Shown: one piece after another, positions 44,774 to 54,691 of the stretch
Layout: each line of letters begins with the position of its first letter
Position numbering within the stretch: the stretch's first letter is position 1
NCBI RefSeq assembly: GCF_000004195.4
Contig: NC_030678.2
Coordinates: 57,505,378-57,569,377, forward strand
Source: Xenopus tropicalis
Taxonomy: Eukaryota; Chordata; Amphibia; Anura; Pipidae
Direction of reading: 5' to 3'
Length of the DNA stretch: 64,000 bases
Position numbers and translations under genes: made by a program
The notes under the pieces: model-generated
What the model saw: the letters and a program-made list of their open reading frames with translations, nothing else
The model's database searches: none
What the model was told of the DNA's origin: nothing

Positions 44774-45380
44774 AGGGCTATTTAAGCTTAAGGTTAACTT
44801 GTTATAAAATTACCTTTTACATTGGTCTTCACTTTTTTTTAGTTTATATCGTTTTTGAGTTATTTGCCTTCTAAATCTGCCTCTTTACAGCTTCCAAAAT
44901 ACTGTCTGCCTGAAAGGGGACACAATTGAATCTTTATTGTTACTTTCAATTACTTATGTGTCTAGTCAGGCCCTCTTTAATAAATCCTGTCACTCCAACC
45001 AATACCTGGTTGCTAGGTTAAACAGAATGCTAGCGATGGCTGATATTCAACACTAAAGAGCTGCTAAGCAAAAAGTTAATAATTTACATGTGAGCAACAT
45101 GTTGCTCCCCAACCCCTTGGATGTTGCTCCCAGTGGCCTCAAAGCAGGTGTTCATTTTTGAATTTCTGGCTTGGAGGCATAAAAACCAAGTATAATACCA
45201 AACAGAGCCTGTAGGCTGCCAGCCCACATAGGGGCTATTAAATAGGCAATCATAGCTCTTATTGGCACCTTTAGGAACTATTTTCATTCTTGTGTTGCTC
45301 TCCAACACTTTTTCCATTTGAATGTGGCTCACGGTTATAAAAGGATGGGGATCCCTGGTCTACATCATACTGAATTGCCT
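44774..45380. repeat. TTAA-flanked MITE with a hAT MITE inside
   Basis: TTAA flanks it at 44770-44773 and 45381-45384. The interior includes CTGGTTGCTAGGTTAAAC, as in the CCTAGCAACC-type repeats. The hAT fragment 45089-45357 splits it near its right end. Confidence 0.7.
45089..45357. repeat. 5'-truncated hAT MITE (family of 17394-17700)
   Basis: AACATGTTGCTCCCCAACCCC through GATGGGGATCCCTG aligns with 17418-17700. About the first 20 bp are missing. Flanks ATTTACAT and GTCTACAT may be a decayed 8-bp target duplication. Confidence 0.8.
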
Positions 45381-45384
45381 TTAA

Positions 45385-46750
45385 GCTGAGAGAGTTCTTT
45401 AGATGTTGGGAAAAAAATAAATGTAGCTTTTTGGCAAAAGAAAGTGCGTGTAGGGTGTGTAGGGTTTGCAGTTAGTGTGTGAGTGTGGCTTATATTTTGT
45501 GCACGTTTCTAGAACAAACCGTTGTATGTATCAAAGTCTCCCTGGTGTAAAAACCCACATTATTTATCAAAGAAGAACAATCCCATTGAAATCCATTGGA
45601 ATATTCATCCCACGGCTTCTAAAGGGCTTCATTTGCAGCTAGAATATTCTAACAAATAATTCCCCATTGGCTTTTGAGCCACATGTAAAATCAGCTTCAT
45701 AGAAATCCAGAAAACACATTTTATCCATTTGTGATGCCCGACATGAGAGACCTTCTAGGGCATTCGGTATCTGTACTCGCAAAGGAGTTCATCATTTGTG
45801 AAACATGAAAAAAAGAAGTTTGTTTTACATGTATGAACAATCCACATATACCCCTAGCAAATTTCCATGAGATAAAAATGGAAAAAAAATCCTGTAGGGA
45901 TGTGGGTTTTGTAGATATCATTGGGTTTCAACAGGAGCTGAACCAGTTTAAAGGAACATATAAAGCAGTGGGTAGACTAGAGGGCAGATAAAACATAAAT
46001 GTATGTAGGTGTGATCTGATATCCCCCTGTAGGAGAATCTTTAGCCCCACAGACAATGATATGTTGCACAGATGGAGCCCAGCTATTGAAAGTAGCACGT
46101 ATATGTTACACACAGTCTAGCTTCTGCAGTGGTTTCTTCTGATCATTAGGATTTTAGGCACCTTTTACAATTTATCTCATCTTTCAGTATAATTGAAAAT
46201 CTAAAACATGAAAGGACTCGCTTATCCAAGGGAAACTGTATCCAAATCCAACGCATGGTTGTGCTCTCTTAACCATGTTAGTAATTCTTTTGATATTGCA
46301 CTGATTCTTCACAGCTGAGTTCATAAGATGCAGCAATAACCTCTGTAGGAGCGGCAGCCATTTCCAGTAGTGATGTACGGGTCAACTTATAGTAACTGCA
46401 CCCAACCCTAACCTGGCTGCTCTCAACCCGCTGGGGATCTACGCATAGACCCTTCCTCAACCCGCCCATCTCTGACTTCATTGAGGGGACAGGACAGGCG
46501 CACGCCTATAAATAGACGTTTATGTTCCTGTAGTTTAGAGATCAAAACTGAACTATGGGGAAGAGCTTCTTTTTAAGGACCTTAAATGTGAGTGTTAGTA
46601 ATGTGAATTTGATTCTAGAGAAGATTGGGAGCCAGTGAAGAGATATGCATAGGAGAACGGCTATGAGATAGATGAATGAGTCTGGCAGCAGCATTTAGAA
46701 CAGATTGGAGTTGTGAAAGACAATGTGTTGAAATGCCTGTAAGGAGTAAA
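45385..46750. other. Unique sequence, no gene recognised
   Basis: Around 46366-46480, TAGTGATGTACGGGTC and CAACCCGCCCATCTCTGACTT resemble a degraded hAT-like MITE. The rest holds nothing recognised. Confidence 0.4.
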
Positions 46751-47005
46751 GGTGGCTATACAGGGGCAGATTTAAGCTGCTGATTCAGGCTTATCTGCCT
46801 ATGTACTGGCACCGCCAACGGGCCTACCTGACCTGACCTGGCCTAAACTTGGGTAGATCTCGATCAGTGGGTTTGATTTTCCATTGGAATCGGGGATCAC
46901 ATTGGCTCATTGATATGGTCCTTGGTTGAATGGGGTCTATGCTGGCCCTAGGGCCAAACAATCAAATTAGCCCAATATTTGCCACCTTAGATGGGCATAT
47001 GGGGA
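46751..47005. repeat. Degraded AGGTGGC MITE
   Basis: It starts TAAAGGTGGCTATACAGG and ends near GCCACCTTAGATGGGCATAT. It is related to 40658-40991. Confidence 0.55.
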
Positions 47006-49722
47006 GAAGATCCACTTATTTGGGGACCAAACAAGTGTATTGCATTAGTCAAGGCAGGAAATGATAAAAGGCTGGATGAGTGCTTTAGTTGTATTTAAAA
47101 TGAGGCAAGGGCATGATACAGTTGTTCTATAGAAGCAATTCATAAGAAGTAATGTGATTTTTGTGCCTTCAGTGGGGACGCATGGTTTATGCCAATAAAA
47201 ATAAAAATCGATTTGCTGATTTTCATCCCAAATTGCTTCCAGTGCTGGACAATTCTTGTGAGATTTGGCAAAACTTGATTGTACATTTTAAACATGTACT
47301 TGGGATACTGCCTTTCTACATTATGCCTTCTTAAATTGAGACTCTATTGGTTGCTATGGTGTTCCCATCCAAGAAACCATATGCAGCAATAAATGCATTC
47401 ACAGAGAACTATAATCAATCTGACCAATTACTTCCCTTCTAATTATGTATTCATTATCTTTTATAATTACCCTTGAGTCTGGTACGGCAGAACAACAAGG
47501 AACATTTTTTTCAGTATGAATGGTTATGGCTTTCCAGACGTTCTGCTGTCTTGCAATGCATGCATTAGTGATATGTAGCACCCAAATAATTGTATAAACC
47601 ACTCATTGCATATCTAAAAAAAGCAACCTAATCTTATTTCTTGTTGAGGCAAAGCAGTTTGGACCATATCTTATAAAGATTTATTTGCTGTACATGCCTG
47701 GAAACTCAAACCTCGAGCAGCTTTCATAAAATTAATTGTGTTTTCTTCCTCAAAATAAAATGGGAAATGATTCGTTTGTGAGCATTAAAGTGGCGGCAAG
47801 CAATGATATAAATAAATAAAAGGGCACTTGCATTATCATATTCCAACTGTCTCCACTTTCCCCCACTGCATCTCATCAAACTCTTTTATTTACACAAGCT
47901 GATATGAAACATGTACCCAAGATGCTTGTATAATATCATAAAGTAAATAATTTATTATAATTAGACACAGGCATACTTACAGAATATATATGAAAGGAAA
48001 ATAAAGTTAAAGTGTATTTGTTTTTCAGTCACAGATAAACAAAAAAATATCAGTTATATAGGCATCAAGTATGGAGTCCCACAATATCATCTCATTTGTA
48101 TTCAAGAACTGCATCTACCTAATGAATTCTTGACTGCTATTGATGGCAGTTTATTACTTCTGCTAGGAAACATTACACAAAAGCATCCTCCATCAGTGGT
48201 GCCCACAAGTCACCTATTAATAAGTTTAATAATCTCTCCTCCTCTAAGGGGCCAAAGAGGAATACCTGACCCAAGACAAAACCCATAGCCAATACTAACA
48301 GGTTCCTTATCCATGCTGGAGTCAGAGTGAACGTTTCATGCAGAAGAGAGGCAGTTTCTCATGTAAAGATATAAGGATAAGGATTTTTACATTCAAATGG
48401 AAAACTAATACCTTTTTGCATGTTTATGCTTTCATCTATACATTCTTTAGTAACCTATACTGGCTCGTCTTGGCACCAAAAATGAAAATCAGAGAGCAGG
48501 GTTTTTACTCTATGCTAAATATCAGTTTCTTAAAAATGTTTTATCTGTTTTATCTGATCTACAAACTGGGTTGTAGGGTAGCAGCCGCTATACTGTATCT
48601 CTATGGAAGAAACAATAGCTTAATGGCTCCCTGTAGCAGGCTTTGCTAACCACAATAAAGCAGTGTGTCCTAGCGTGATGCCATCTTTGTTTTTGTTGGC
48701 AAATATATATTTATTTCTATGCCATTGTGTTGCCACTCTTGTATTTTTTTTTTTAATATCTAAATAGAATTCCACTGGAAGAACAGTGTCAAGATGAGAT
48801 TAAAAATCTAATTCGTTCAGGGCCTTGCTTAGCCATAAATGGTTTTGTAAGATTCAGATAAAAAGGACTTCTCTTTCACCTAACTCTACAATACAACTGT
48901 TGTTACATATTTAAATTGAAATGATTTATTTAAGAAAAAAATTTTGTACTAAAGGGCTCAGTGCAAAAATGCAAATAGTTCTAAAGTGCTATTTGTTCCT
49001 GATAGTGCCACATATTGGTTCCAGATTGAGAAGGAAAGAAGATTTGCACCTGACAGCTCAGAGCTACAGCATGGGCAAATGTTAAGAAGCCTGCTTTATA
49101 ACAATGGAAGGAAAGGGAGGATGATGGTGATGTAAAGGGTATTCATTTCTCAATCTCGTCACATTGCATCAGAAGTTTCTCATTGCTGAATTCTTCATTT
49201 TAAAAAAAAAAATGAACATTTAAATATGACAGAGTTTATGCCCTGCTGGCGGGGAAAGAAAAAAATACATCAACCGATCAGCAGGAGATCGTGAGAAGAG
49301 TCATGAAATGATTTAGCTGGCAACTGAAAGAGAGCATTAAATAAATATTATTTGAGATAATATACATGGGCAGTAAAAGGCAACATCTCACTTAAAGGAC
49401 AAATGAAGCCAATTGTGACAATGTAATGTAAGATTCACAAACTGTGGGAAGGTAGAGGATAGAAAGCTGGTTATTTCGAGGTTGCAGTAGTCCAACCAAA
49501 GAGGAGATTAGTGCATTCACTGCTGCTGCTTCAGCACAGAATTAGCAGGTCAGGCAAAAGTACTAGTGATTCTAACAACTGATGTGAGAGAGTATCCAAA
49601 TGAGATGGAAATACAAAATGTGTGCTGTCAAAAGTATTAATGATCATGCTTCAAAATCAAACAGATAAGGTGCATGTAGGGCTTGGATTATGTAGGAACT
49701 TTACTGCTTTATAAAATCTTTA
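47006..49722. other. Largest repeat-poor stretch (2.7 kb)
   Basis: No exon, RNA gene or repeat partner was recognised. The blocks 47650-47830, 48770-48880 and 49200-49360 look like ordered, non-repetitive AT-rich sequence. They are the best places in the window to look for conserved non-coding elements. A stretch is open on the plus strand at 48338-48649 but shows no known domain. Confidence 0.4.
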
Positions 49723-49727
49723 ATCTG

Positions 49728-50403
49728 TGTCACGGTCGGCACCCAATACCAGAACAAGTGCAAAGCACCCAGGTCTCGGCTCGTGCTTCACCAGTAGCGT
49801 GACCGCCTTTGGCTTCGGGAGGAGCCCTCAGCTACTCGGATGCCACCTGGACTTATACGAGAGGTGCAGAGCAGGAGTTCTGGCTAGCAATGGGGCACGA
49901 CTGTATATAAGTCTTAAGGCTGATGGTCACGGTACAGATAGGAGTAGGCAAATACGTGGTCAAACAGGCTTGGGTCGAGGCGGGCAGATAACTAGGATCG
50001 TCAGGCAGGCAATGGGTCAAACCGGGAATCAATCAGAAGGATGAGGCAGAAACAGTAGTCAGGGACAGGCACGGATCAGGACACAGGAATCAGAATCGTC
50101 AAAGCCAGGCAGGGTCAAAAACAGGAGCAACCAGGAAGCATAAAGCACAATTTACAGGCACCAGGAATAAAACCTATCACGGGCAATGAATGTATGAAAA
50201 TGGCCCTTTAAATAGTTTAAATTTCGCGCCATTGCGCGCTGACGTCATGACGTCAGCGCGCATGCGCCTATGAAAATGCGGAAGTGCGCGCGCGCGCGCA
50301 CTAGGAAGGAACCGGCGCATTGGGAGGCCGGCGCGGCGGGCGTCCCCGCTGATGGCGGCACGGCGGGCGTCCCCGCCGAGCCGGTAAGGCCCTTTTTATT
50401 ACA
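49728..50403 (-). repeat. Gypsy 3' LTR of copy 2, 676 bp, full length
   Basis: It runs from TGTCACGG to TTATTACA (plus strand). On the minus strand U3 contains two 27-bp GC-rich units near its start, the CRE palindrome (50233-50262) and a TATTTAAA box (50214-50207). The likely RNA start region GCCCGTG lies at 50184. Confidence 0.95.
50233..50262. promoter_or_regulatory. 30-bp perfect palindrome with two CRE sites
   Basis: Two TGACGTCA octamers abut (50240-50247 and 50248-50255), with TGCGCGC and GCGCGCA arms. The octamer is the consensus CREB/ATF site. It lies in U3 about 20-50 bp upstream of the TATA-like box. Identical palindromes are at 3494-3523 and 10961-10990. The 5' LTR of this copy keeps only one octamer (55204-55211). 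Confidence 0.8.
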
Positions 50404-53400
50404 TTACCCCCCTCTCCAGGGGGGGCCACTGGACCCCCAGGTCTCCTAGGAAACCTAGAATGGAATTGTTTCCTGAGACGATCAGCCTTGATGTCATTAA
50501 CTGAAACCCAAGAATTCTCTTCAGGACCATAGCCCTTCCACCTTACTAGATACTGGAGTCGACCACGCACCATACGAGAGTCGAGAAGCTCCTGTACCTC
50601 AAACTCAGACTGCCCGTCAACCAATACTGGGGGAGGAACAGGCAATACACGGACCTGGGGAGCTGGCTTTAAAAGGGAAACATGGAAAGAATCAGAAATT
50701 TTAAAGGTTTGCGGAAGCTTAAGACGAACAGAAGAGGGGTTTATAACCTCAGTAATAGCATATGGGCCAATGAATCTAGGCCCCAACTTAAGAGAAGGGA
50801 TCCTCAACTTAATATTCTTTGTGGAAAGCCAGACAGAATCACCAACTTGATAGTGGGGAGCCTCCCTGCGGGATCTGTCAGCAGATTTCTTTTGGATAGC
50901 AGTAGCTTTAGAAAGTGAATCATGAACATCAGACCAAATCTTAGCAAACTGACTAATCGAAGAATTAACAGAGGGCACAGCTGACAATGAACCGGAAAAC
51001 GAAAACGCTTTTGGATGGAGACCATTGACAATGAAAAAAGGAGAGTTACCAGTAGAGGAGTGAGTGGCGTTATTATATGCAAATTCTGCCCAGGGTAATA
51101 GTTCCGCCCAAGAGGACTGATTATCAGACACATAACACCTCAGAAATTGTTCAAGTGACTGGTTAACTCTTTCAGTTTGCCCATTAGTCTGAGGGTGATA
51201 TGCGGTGGAAAAAGATAATTCAATCCCAACCAGAGAACAGAATGCTCGCCAAAATTTAGAAACAAATTGCACCCCTCTATCTGAAACAATGTTAATCGGA
51301 AATCCATGTAACCTGAAAATATTAGACACAAATAAATCAGCCAAAGATTTAGCGGAAGGGAGGTGTGGGAGGGGAATGAAGTGGCTCATCTTACTAAACC
51401 TATCCACTACCACCCAAATTACTGTTTTTCCTTGGGAAGGAGGGAGATCTACAATAAAATCCATCGAAAGATGGGACCAGGGTCTGTCAGGGATTGGCAG
51501 TGACCTTAACAATCCCTGTGAAAGGTTTCTGGAAGGCTTAGATCTATGACAGACAGAACATGAATTAACAAAAGCTTTAACATCTCGAGTGAGGGAGGGC
51601 CACCAAACGCTACGAGACAGGAGAGACACGGTCTTGGCAATGCCAGGGTGCCCCGCCATTTTAGAGTCGTGAGCTTCTTTTAACACCTGCTCCCTGAGAT
51701 TTTCAGGAACAAATAGTCTCCCGGAGGGAGTCCCAACTGGGGCAGAAAACTGAACTGTGGATAAAATGTTGGTGAGATCAACCCCCAGAGCTGCCACAAT
51801 CAACTCACCCGGGATAATGGGTATGCACTCCCTAGGGTCAGGAGGATTAGATTCAAAACTCCTAGAGAGTGCATCAGCTTTAGTGTTTTTGGAGCCAGGC
51901 CTATAAGTAATAGAAAAATTAAACCTGGTGAAAAATAGAGCCCACCTAGCCTGTCTAGGATTCAACCGTTTGGCCGACTCAATATATAATAAATTTTTAT
52001 GATCTGTAAATACAGAAACAGCATGTTTGGCCCCCTCCAGTAAGTGCCGCCATTCTTCAAAGGCCCACTTAATTGCTAACAGTTCTCTATTACCAATATC
52101 ATAGTTGGCTTCAGAAGGGGAAAATTTCCTAGAGAAAAAAGCACAAGGGTGCAGTTTGTTAGTCAAAGGGTGTCTTTGAGAGAGAACCGCCCCTGCCCCA
52201 ACTTCAGAGGCATCGACCTCAACAATAAAGGGAAGGGCAGTATCAGGATGACGGAGAATGGGGGCAGATACAAATTCTTTCTTAAGAAAATTAAATGCTT
52301 GTACAGCCTCAAAAGGCCACAAGCTGGGATCAGCTGCCTTCTTAGTAAGATCAGTGATGGGGGCAACTATCAGGGAGAAGTTTTTAATGAACTGACGATA
52401 ATAGTTGGCGAAACCTAAAAACCTTTGGGTAGCACGTAGAGAGAGAGGTTGTGTCCAGTCCAGAACTGCTCTTACTTTCTCTGGATCCATTTCTAGACCC
52501 CTACTAGAAATATGGAACCCCAGGAACTGGACGGAACTAACCTCAAAAGTGCATTTCTCAAGTTTCGCGTACAAATTATTCTCCCTTAACCTTCGTAACA
52601 CCTCTTTGACATGACTACGATGGTCACTTAGGTTAGAGGAGAAAATCAGAATGTCATCCAGATAGACCACTACGAACACCCCCAGCAGATCCCGAAAAAT
52701 GTCATTGACAAATTCCTGGAACACAGCGGGAGCGTTGCAGAGACCAAAAGGCATTACTAAGTATTCATAGTGGCCATCCCTTGTGTTGAAAGCGGTTTTC
52801 CACTCATCCCCTTCCCTGATACGAATGAGATTGTAAGCACCCCTAAGGTCTAGTTTAGTATAGATGTTGGCACCCTTAACGCGATCAAAAAGCTCAGAAA
52901 TTAGTGGAAGGGGATAGCGGTTTTTAACAGTAATCTTATTAAGCCCCCTATAGTCAATACATGGGCGAAGACCTCCGTCCTTCTTGCCCACAAAAAAGAA
53001 TCCAGCACCGGCAGGGGAATTTGAGGGCCTAATGAACCCTCTTTTTAGATTTTCGGAAATATACTCTCTCATTGCCTGGGCCTCGGGCAATGAAAGAGGA
53101 TAAGTTCTTCCTCTGGGGGGAGTAGAGCCGGGAATGAGGTCAATTGGGCAATCATAACGCCTATGAGGGGGTAGTGTCTCGGCAGCCTTCTTTGAAAATA
53201 CATCGATATAGTTATCATAAGCTGCGGGTAAGCCCTCCAGGGATGTGATTGCCATTATAGAGGAGAAACATGAACCCACACAATTAGGTCCCCATTGAAT
53301 AATTTTCCCGGATGCCCAATCAATTGTGGGGTTATGAGTCTGGAGCCACGGCAACCCCAAAATGAGCGGATAGGTAGCACCCTTTATGATGTAAAGTGCT

Positions 53401-53720
53401 AACTCCTCATAATGAGAATTTATACTCAAAGATAGAGACCTGGTTTTCTGAGAGACCAACCCTGATCCTAAAGGTCTTTGGTCTACTGCCATGATTCTCA
53501 TGGGGGTATTTAAAGGTAATAAAGGAACACCAAATTTGGCTGCAAAAGCGGCATCCAAAAAATTCCCCTCCGCCCCTGAGTCCACAAAAGCAGATACCTT
53601 GACCGAGCCCGTGGGCCAGGTTAGTTTGACCGGAATCAAAATCCTAGAGGCAGATAGGGGAGAGGAAACACCTGCACCCAAATGGAGCTCCCCTTCTCCA
53701 TTTAGGCTTGGGAGTTTCCC
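50301..53720 (-). CDS. Gypsy Pol: protease, RT, RNase H, integrase, chromodomain
   Basis: The open frame is entered by -1 frameshift at 53720. Numbering below counts the TTG codon at 53681 as residue 1, giving 1126 codons. Protease D34-S-G (FVDSGAEG). RT includes D278 (KLDLRGAY) and YLDD 340-343. RNase H acidic residues D490 (VEVDAS), E533 (NRELLA), D560 (FTDHKN) and D603 (KADALSR). Integrase zinc site H671/H678/C708/C711 and catalytic D741, D801 and E837 (35 residues between the last two). A GPRFIGPY segment at 967-974. Chromodomain 1027-1080 (YLVRWKGYGPEENSW), which in chromoviruses steers integration to marked chromatin. The last 34 residues are encoded inside the 3' LTR. No missing catalytic residue was seen. 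There is no ATG at its head, as expected for a Gag-Pol fusion. Confidence 0.95.
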   Translation of the reverse strand, partial: GKLPSLNGEGELHLGAGVSSPLSASRILIPVKLTWPTGSVKVSAFVDSGAEGNFLDAAFAAKFGVPLLPLNTPMRIMAVDQRPLGSGLVSQKTRSLSLSINSHYEELALYIIKGATYPLILGLPWLQTHNPTIDWASGKIIQWGPNCVGSCFSSIMAITSLEGLPAAYDNYIDVFSKKAAETLPPHRRYDCPIDLIPGSTPPRGRTYPLSLPEAQAMREYISENLKRGFIRPSNSPAGAGFFFVGKKDGGLRPCIDYRGLNKITVKNRYPLPLISELFDRVKGANIYTKLDLRGAYNLIRIREGDEWKTAFNTRDGHYEYLVMPFGLCNAPAVFQEFVNDIFRDLLGVFVVVYLDDILIFSSNLSDHRSHVKEVLRRLRENNLYAKLEKCTFEVSSVQFLGFHISSRGLEMDPEKVRAVLDWTQPLSLRATQRFLGFANYYRQFIKNFSLIVAPITDLTKKAADPSLWPFEAVQAFNFLKKEFVSAPILRHPDTALPFIVEVDASEVGAGAVLSQRHPLTNKLHPCAFFSRKFSPSEANYDIGNRELLAIKWAFEEWRHLLEGAKHAVSVFTDHKNLLYIESAKRLNPRQARWALFFTRFNFSITYRPGSKNTKADALSRSFESNPPDPRECIPIIPGELIVAALGVDLTNILSTVQFSAPVGTPSGRLFVPENLREQVLKEAHDSKMAGHPGIAKTVSLLSRSVWWPSLTRDVKAFVNSCSVCHRSKPSRNLSQGLLRSLPIPDRPWSHLSMDFIVDLPPSQGKTVIWVVVDRFSKMSHFIPLPHLPSAKSLADLFVSNIFRLHGFPINIVSDRGVQFVSKFWRAFCSLVGIELSFSTAYHPQTNGQTERVNQSLEQFLRCYVSDNQSSWAELLPWAEFAYNNATHSSTGNSPFFIVNGLHPKAFSFSGSLSAVPSVNSSISQFAKIWSDVHDSLSKATAIQKKSADRSRREAPHYQVGDSVWLSTKNIKLRIPSLKLGPRFIGPYAITEVINPSSVRLKLPQTFKISDSFHVSLLKPAPQVRVLPVPPPVLVDGQSEFEVQELLDSRMVRGRLQYLVRWKGYGPEENSWVSVNDIKADRLRKQFHSRFPRRPGGPVAPPGEGGNVIKRALPARRGRPPCRHQRGRPPRRPPNAPVPS
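50404..50417 (-). other. Polypurine tract, copy 2
   Basis: The minus strand reads GGAGAGGGGGGTAA, directly abutting the LTR start TGTAATAAAAAG. It is the plus-strand DNA primer of Gypsy reverse transcription. The same tract in copy 1 is at 3632-3645. It lies within the pol reading frame (PPGEGGN). Confidence 0.85.
53656..53720 (-). promoter_or_regulatory. gag-pol -1 frameshift signal with possible pseudoknot
   Basis: The slippery heptamer GGGAAAC (53720-53714) is read G GGA AAC in the gag frame, 9 nt before the gag stop (53702-53704). After a 10-nt spacer, stem 1 is AAATGGAG (53703-53696) with CTCCATTT (53687-53680). Its loop AGGGGAG (53694-53688) is the exact complement of CTCCCCT (53662-53656). 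This gives an H-type pseudoknot with stems of 8 and 7 bp, a 1-nt first loop and a 17-nt second loop. Pol lies in the -1 frame, as required. Confidence 0.85.
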
Positions 53721-54679
53721 GGCCTCTTAGGACATTGATTTAAGAAATGACCCTTCTCCCCACAGTATATACACAACCCTTGGGAACGCCTGCGAGCCTT
53801 TTCCTCAGGAGATAAGCGGGAAATGCCCAATTGCATGGGTTCTTCCTGAGGTAAAGGTACGGAGGGACCAGCACATTCAAAATTAGACACAGCTTTGGGA
53901 GAGCTGAAAAAATTAGAACGAAGAGAGGTATTCCTCTCACCTCTTCTTTCCCTCTGTCTCCTATCTACCTGAATGGCTAAAGACATGAGGTCATCCAGGT
54001 TAGAAGATAGGGGGTAGTTGACCAGGCTATCCTTAATAGAATCAGACAGGCCTATACGAAACTGACTGCGCAAGGCCATGTCATTCCAGCCAGTTTCTAC
54101 TGCCCACCGACGGAATTCAGTGCAGTACACCTCTACATCCCGTTTCCCCTGGCGAAGCCTACGAATCGCGGCATCGGCAGAGGATGCACGATCCGGGTCA
54201 TCGTAGAGAATCGCCATGGAGTCAAAGAAAGCGTCTAAGGAAGAACGGGCTGGATCTGAGGTGGGCAATCTGAGGGCCCAAATCTGAGGGTCACCCTGAA
54301 GGAGGGTCATTACAAATCTTACTCTCTCCTCATCAGTAGAGAATGAATGAGGAAAGAAACTAAGATATAGCTTACACGCTTCTTTAAATATGAAAAATTT
54401 GGATCGGTCCCCACAGAATTTTTCAGGGAAGGCAATTTTAGGTTCTTGGGGCCTAATGGTGTTACCTCACAAATTAGCAGAACCTACTGGAGGAGAAGAT
54501 CCTGGACTGGACCGCTGCTGTGGGGTCTCCAGTTTACGGGTCAGATTATGAAAACCCTGCAGGAGATAGTTTTGTTTCTGCTCCTGTTCCTCTAGGCGTT
54601 GAAGCAAGGTGGTCAGCAACGCTTCAGTGGTGGAGGAGGCAGATGGAGCAGCAGCGGCTTCGTGACCATAGTCTTCCAT
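53702..54679 (-). pseudogene. Gypsy Gag with a premature stop (325 codons)
   Basis: The structural protein that would form the intracellular particle. The ATG at 54679 lies in GGGCCATGG. The product starts MEDYGHEAAAAP, followed by a leucine/glutamine-rich possible coiled coil (about 18-50). A capsid-like domain follows (about 75-250, with EKFCGDRSKF, LLQGDPQIWA and RLRQGKRDVEVY). A CCHC knuckle (CIYCGEKGHFLNQC) lies near residues 302-315, and the frame ends SQA. Codon 71 is TGA where copy 1 and its gag fragment have TGG (Trp). The local sequence differs at several bases (GTTACCTCACAAATT against GTTACTCCATATGTT). Everything downstream remains open. An alternative start at 54310 would give only the C-terminal 202 residues. 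Confidence 0.93.
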
Positions 54680-54680
54680 G

Positions 54681-54691
54681 GCCCGTGATAA
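54681..54691 (-). other. Self-priming primer-binding site, copy 2
   Basis: TTATCACGGGC on the minus strand directly follows the 5' LTR end (GTGACA). It pairs with GCCCGTGATAG (55148-55138) in the same LTR over 10 Watson-Crick pairs plus a G-U pair beside the LTR. That segment starts 23 nt downstream of the TATA-like box, where RNA 5' ends are expected. No match to a common tRNA 3' end, such as the TGG start of many retroviral sites, is present. Confidence 0.8.
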
